9,596 bases of DNA, taken from the NCBI GenBank assembly GCA_946570335.1, contig CAMNYG010000033.1:1-9596 (forward strand), in the 5' to 3' direction. Shown here one piece after another: positions 5,851 through 9,596 of the stretch (the first letter of the stretch is position 1; each line of letters opens with the position of its first letter). The notes under the pieces are model-generated. The model ran no database searches and was not told where the DNA came from. It saw nothing but the letters and a program-made list of their open reading frames with translations. Both the position numbers and the translations under genes were made by a program. The DNA comes from an uncultured Dietzia sp. (GTDB lineage Bacteria; Actinomycetota; Actinomycetes; Mycobacteriales; Mycobacteriaceae).

Positions 5851-8800
5851 ATGACCTCCCTCCTCGGTTCCCCGAACGGCACGCACGACGATCTGCCACG
5901 GACCGGTCAGGCTGACGCCGGATCGTTCTCCCTCTCCGACCGCTACACACGGGAGAGCGGCACGGTCTACCTCACCGGAATCCAGGCCCTGGTCCGTACG
6001 GTCCGCGACCGCGCCCGCCTCGACCGGCGGCAGAACCTGCTGACCGCGAGCCTCGTGAGCGGCTACGAGGGCTCGCCTCTGGCCGGCTACGACCTCGAAC
6101 TCGCCAAGCGCGCGAAGTTCCTCGACCCGTACGACATCGTGCACCGGCCCGCCCTCAACGAAGAGGCCGGGGCCACCGCGGTGATGGGCTCCCAGATCGC
6201 CCGTCGCACCGGTACCCTCCGTGCCACCGAGAACACCGGCGGAGCCCCGCTGGCCGGAGTGGTCGGCTACTGGTACGGCAAATCACCCGGGCTGGACCGG
6301 GCCTCGGACGCACTCCGACACGCCAATCTCATCGGTACCGACCCGAACGGCGGCGCAGTGGCGTTCGTCGGAGACGACCCGGGTGCCAAATCCTCGACCG
6401 TCCCCTGCGCATCCGAGCTGGCACTGGCCGATCTCTACATGCCGACGCTGTACCCGGCCGACTCACAGGACGTGCTCGACTTCGGTGTGCACGCGGCGAT
6501 CCTGTCGCGGGTGTCCGGCCTGTGGTCGGCCATGAAGATCTCCTCTCACGTGGCGGATGCCTCCTCCACCGCGATCGTCGACCCGGACCGGATCCTGCCG
6601 GTCTACGGCGATCTCGGGACGAGCCCGCACGTGCCGTCGGGCCAGTTGCTCGGCTCGAGCCTGATGGAGCTCGAGCAGAACCAGCTCACCATCCGCATCC
6701 CGCGCGCTCTCGAATACGCACGACTCAACAGGATCAACCGAATCGTGCAGTCCACCGCCGACGACCGGATCGGGATCGTCGCCGCCGGCAAGACGTACCT
6801 CGACGTTCGCGAATCGCTGCGACGGCTGGGACTGGACGACGCCGAGCTGGCCCACCGCGGGATCCGGATCCTGAAGTTGGGCATGGTGTACCCGCTCGAG
6901 CGGACGGTGCTGGACGAGTTCATGTCCGGCCTGGACGAGGTGATCGTGGTCGAGGAGAAGCGCGACTTCATCGAGACGATGATCCGTGAGATCCACTTCC
7001 GGCGACCGGATGTGGCCAACGTGGTGGGCAAGTCCCACGAGGACGGCTCGACCCTGTTCAGCCGCTTCGGCGAGCTCGACGTGGACTCGGTCACGCGTGG
7101 TCTCGCGCAGCGCCTCGGCAAGGTCCACGGCATCGACCCGGCGCTGGACTGGCTCGAGGGGCCGGCCCGACCGCGGACCCGTATCTCCCTGCCCCTGGCC
7201 GCCACCCGCACCCCGTACTTCTGTTCCGGCTGCCCGCACAACAGCTCCACCAAAGTCGCCGACGGGACGCTCGTCGGCGGTGGTATCGGCTGTCACGCGA
7301 TGGTGCTGATGATGGACGAGAAGCAGGTCGGCAACGTCACTGGCGTCACCCAGATGGGCGGCGAGGGCATCCAGTGGACCGGCATGGCACCGTTCCTCCA
7401 GGAACGCCACATGGTGCAGAACGTCGGCGACGGTACGTTCATGCACTCAGGGTCGCTGGCCCTGCGCGCTGCGGTGGCCTCGGGCGACAACATCACCTAC
7501 AAGCTGCTCTACAACGGGACCGTCGCCATGACCGGCGGCCAGGACCCGGTGGGCGAGATGAGCCTGCCGGAGATCCTGCGGCTGCTGCAGGCCGAGAAGG
7601 TCGCGAAGATCGTCGTGACCACCGACAACGTCAAGGCGACCAGAGCCCAGGGCCTGCCCCGCGGCATCGAGGTCCGCGACCGCGCGGAGACGCTCGAGAT
7701 CCAGCAGGAGCTGGCCGCCGTACCGGGCGTGACCGTTCTGGTCCACGACCAGTACTGCGCCGCCGAGAAGCGGCGCCACCGGAAGCGTGGCACCTACCCC
7801 ACGCCCGCCGAGAAGGTCGTGATCAACGAGCGGATCTGCGAGGGCTGCGGCGACTGCGGCGAGAAGTCCAACTGCCTGTCGGTCCACCCGGTGGAGACCG
7901 AGTTCGGCCGCAAGACGCAGATCGACCAGTCCACCTGCAACTTCGACTTCTCATGCCTGCAGGGCGACTGCCCGGCCTTCGTCACAGTTGTCCCGGGCCA
8001 GAAGACCCGTCGCGTGGCCGTCGCTCCCCCGATCGCCTCGACGGACCTGCCCGAGCCGGACCGCGTGACGGTAGACGCCGACCGCGGGTTCTCACTGCGT
8101 CTGACCGGCATCGGGGGGACCGGCATCGTCACGGTGTCAGCGGTGTTGGCCACGGCTGCGGTGCTAGACGGCAACTCTGCACGCACCCTGGACATGACCG
8201 GCCTGGCGCAGAAGGGCGGCGCCGTCGTCTCGGACGTCCGTGTCAGCCGCGTTCCGACGGAGCAACCGCCCAAGATCGGCGCCGGAGACTGCGATCTCTA
8301 CCTCTGTTGTGACGGGCTTGTCGGTGCGGACAGCACCAATCTCAAGGTCGCGAATCCCGAGCGCACCACCTCGGTGGTGTCCACCACGCAGATCCCCACT
8401 GGTTCGATGGTCATCGACACCTCTGTTCATTACCCGGCCACGGCGGAGATCCGGGACGCGATAAACCGGGCGTCGGCACGGGGGGTGTACCTCAACCCGG
8501 GTGAGCTGACCGAGAACCTCTTCGGCTCCACCCAGTCGTCCAACATGCTCATGGTGGGTGCGGCCTACCAGAGCGGCGCGCTGCCGATCTCCGCCGAGGC
8601 GATCGAGCGCGCCATCGAGCTCAACGGCGTCGCGGTCGAGGCCAACCTCCAGGCATTCCGTCGGGGACGGCAGGCGGTCGCGGACCCGCAGGCCCTGACC
8701 GCGCTGGTGGGCGAGCTGCACCGCCCGGTGTCCACGGCGACGCCGCAGCTGCACACGGCCTCACCCGCCGCCGAGCACCTTCTGACAGGTCTTGGCCCGG

Positions 8801-9486
8801 AGGCGTCCGAGGAGCTCCGTGCGGCGGTGGCGCTGCGGGTCGACGAGTTGATCAGCTACCAGGACGAGGCGTACGCGGCCGACTATGTGCGTCGGGTCGA
8901 GGAGCTCCGCGCGGCGGAGGCGCTCCGGGCCGACGCCGACGCTGCGAGTGCCGCCGACAGCACCCCGTCCGAGCAGATCACGCTGGCCGTGGCCCGGAAT
9001 CTCCACAAGCTCATGGCGTACAAGGACGAGTACGAGGTCGCGCGCCTGGCCGTGGATCCGGAGTTCGCCGCCCAGGTGACCGAGGAGTGGGGCGAGGACG
9101 CGGTGGCCAACCTCAAGCTGCACCCGCCGGCCCTGCGGGCGATGGGGATGAAGAAGAAGATCTCGATCGGCCCCAGGGCGATGCCTGCGATGAAGGCGCT
9201 GGCCCGGATGAAGCGGCTGCGCGGCACGCCGCTGGACGTGTTCGGATACGCGGGGGTGCGCAAGGTCGAGCGCGGGTTACTGGCCGAGTACCGCGGCCTC
9301 GTCGACGAGCTCACCGCCGAGCTGCGCCGTGTGGGCCCGGTCGGCAAGGACGCCGCGTGGCGCGGAACCGCGGTCGCCCTGGCCGAGCTCCCGGACATGG
9401 TCCGCGGGTACGAGGAGGTCAAGCTGAGGAACGTCGCGCGCTACCGCGAGGAGCTCCGGGCCCTGCGCCGGCAGTTGAGCCTCTGA
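5851..9486 (+). CDS. Indolepyruvate:ferredoxin oxidoreductase family protein (fused subunits, C-terminal DUF6537-like region)
   Basis: A 1211-residue fused 2-oxoacid oxidoreductase, near the usual length for the bacterial single-chain form. It oxidatively decarboxylates aryl-pyruvates (from Trp, Phe or Tyr) to aryl-acetyl-CoA, using thiamine diphosphate, Fe-S clusters and ferredoxin. In order: an N-terminal pyrimidine-binding-like region with SGYEGSPLAGYD (69-80) and NEEAGATA; FCSGCPHNSS (C458, C461) opening the thiamine diphosphate domain; GDG (526-528) with Asn555 as its metal/phosphate motif; an Fe-S segment CEGCGDCGEKSNC (C663, 666, 669, 675) plus C696, 702, 707; a gamma-type domain starting LTGIGGTGIVT (751 on); and a DUF6537-like C-terminus from roughly residue 950. 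ATG 5851 is chosen: AGGTG lies 6 nt upstream and a promoter ends at 5810. The divergent Lrp/AsnC gene probably controls it. Exact substrate is inferred from the family. Confidence 0.93.
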   Translation: MTSLLGSPNGTHDDLPRTGQADAGSFSLSDRYTRESGTVYLTGIQALVRTVRDRARLDRRQNLLTASLVSGYEGSPLAGYDLELAKRAKFLDPYDIVHRPALNEEAGATAVMGSQIARRTGTLRATENTGGAPLAGVVGYWYGKSPGLDRASDALRHANLIGTDPNGGAVAFVGDDPGAKSSTVPCASELALADLYMPTLYPADSQDVLDFGVHAAILSRVSGLWSAMKISSHVADASSTAIVDPDRILPVYGDLGTSPHVPSGQLLGSSLMELEQNQLTIRIPRALEYARLNRINRIVQSTADDRIGIVAAGKTYLDVRESLRRLGLDDAELAHRGIRILKLGMVYPLERTVLDEFMSGLDEVIVVEEKRDFIETMIREIHFRRPDVANVVGKSHEDGSTLFSRFGELDVDSVTRGLAQRLGKVHGIDPALDWLEGPARPRTRISLPLAATRTPYFCSGCPHNSSTKVADGTLVGGGIGCHAMVLMMDEKQVGNVTGVTQMGGEGIQWTGMAPFLQERHMVQNVGDGTFMHSGSLALRAAVASGDNITYKLLYNGTVAMTGGQDPVGEMSLPEILRLLQAEKVAKIVVTTDNVKATRAQGLPRGIEVRDRAETLEIQQELAAVPGVTVLVHDQYCAAEKRRHRKRGTYPTPAEKVVINERICEGCGDCGEKSNCLSVHPVETEFGRKTQIDQSTCNFDFSCLQGDCPAFVTVVPGQKTRRVAVAPPIASTDLPEPDRVTVDADRGFSLRLTGIGGTGIVTVSAVLATAAVLDGNSARTLDMTGLAQKGGAVVSDVRVSRVPTEQPPKIGAGDCDLYLCCDGLVGADSTNLKVANPERTTSVVSTTQIPTGSMVIDTSVHYPATAEIRDAINRASARGVYLNPGELTENLFGSTQSSNMLMVGAAYQSGALPISAEAIERAIELNGVAVEANLQAFRRGRQAVADPQALTALVGELHRPVSTATPQLHTASPAAEHLLTGLGPEASEELRAAVALRVDELISYQDEAYAADYVRRVEELRAAEALRADADAASAADSTPSEQITLAVARNLHKLMAYKDEYEVARLAVDPEFAAQVTEEWGEDAVANLKLHPPALRAMGMKKKISIGPRAMPAMKALARMKRLRGTPLDVFGYAGVRKVERGLLAEYRGLVDELTAELRRVGPVGKDAAWRGTAVALAELPDMVRGYEEVKLRNVARYREELRALRRQLSL
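8808..8934 (+). repeat. Short direct repeat inside the IOR gene (two 37-bp copies 90 bp apart)
   Basis: Positions 8808-8844 and 8898-8934 match at 33 of 37 bases with an offset of exactly 90 bp (30 codons). They encode EELRAAVALRVD (residues 987-998) and EELRAAEALRAD (1017-1028), both helical and charged. It keeps frame and may be a small in-frame duplication or convergent alanine/arginine-rich helix coding in GC-rich DNA. Confidence 0.6.
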
Positions 9487-9516
9487 CCCACACCCGGCCG
9501 GGCCCCCGGCCATCCT

Positions 9517-9552
9517 GACGCCGGCCCGCGGGCATCCCCCGGGGCCGGCGTC
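9517..9552 (+). terminator. GC-rich hairpin terminator after the IOR gene
   Basis: GACGCCGGCCC (9517-9527) and GGGCCGGCGTC (9542-9552) pair perfectly over 11 bp. The inner bases can extend the stem with one bulge (CGGG with CCCG). It begins 30 bp after the IOR stop. There is no T-tract, which is common for actinobacterial terminators. A smaller inverted repeat, GGCCGGG-CC-CCCGGCC (9496-9511), lies just before it. Nothing further is recognisable from 9553 to the window end. Confidence 0.6.
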
Positions 9553-9596
9553 TCAGCGTCTGCCGGAATCGCTCGCGGGGCGCGGCACCCTCCCCC

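Noticed and set aside
6463..7446. 327-codon minus-strand open frame inside the IOR gene
   Set aside because: Its translation is His/Asp/Val/Arg-rich with no motif, and it is wholly antisense to conserved IOR domains. It is treated as a shadow frame.
7374..8312. 312-codon plus-strand open frame overlapping the IOR gene in another frame
   Set aside because: The translation is Arg/Gly/Pro-rich and unlike any family, whereas the overlapped frame encodes the thiamine diphosphate motif and the Fe-S cysteines.

Overview
The window is very GC-rich with strong third-position G/C bias, and its regulatory sites look actinobacterial: DtxR/IdeR-type iron boxes, TAnnnT -10 elements and a likely leaderless gene. 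An accD1-accA1 carboxylase pair, a tandem DUF1540 protein and a fused indolepyruvate:ferredoxin oxidoreductase (IOR) point to a mycolic-acid actinomycete. The Dietzia/Gordonia/Rhodococcus neighbourhood is likely, with Dietzia a weak guess from sequence feel only. No RNA genes, IS elements, CRISPR arrays, attachment sites or origins are visible. Intergenic regions are short and the window reads as ordinary chromosome.

Layout from left to right. (1) 1-2117, minus strand: an operon of a biotin-dependent acyl-CoA carboxylase, with the methylcrotonyl-CoA carboxylase-type beta subunit first and the biotin carboxylase subunit 8 nt downstream, cut by the window edge. It is preceded by a good sigma-70-type promoter and a perfect 9-6-9 palindrome at the predicted transcription start, which looks like a repressor operator. 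(2) 2157-3666: a small tandem-DUF1540 Cys-rich protein gene (+) behind an iron-box-like site, then a shared bidirectional terminator, then a convergent gene (-) for a DUF2470/split-barrel-like protein whose upstream region carries two overlapping iron boxes. (3) 3667-5115, plus strand: a complete amidase-signature hydrolase, probably from a leaderless transcript. (4) 5222-9486: an Lrp/AsnC-family regulator (-) divergent from a 1211-residue IOR (+), with a 15-bp Lrp-like palindrome between them and a GC-rich hairpin after the IOR gene.

Two parts are amino-acid catabolism: leucine via methylcrotonyl-CoA, and aromatic amino acids via aryl-pyruvates, each with its own apparent control. The middle is an iron-linked pair of poorly characterised genes. 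That pair, DUF1540 and DUF2470-like genes converging on one terminator and each preceded by an iron box, is the most plausible place for something undescribed. The evidence is motif-level only.
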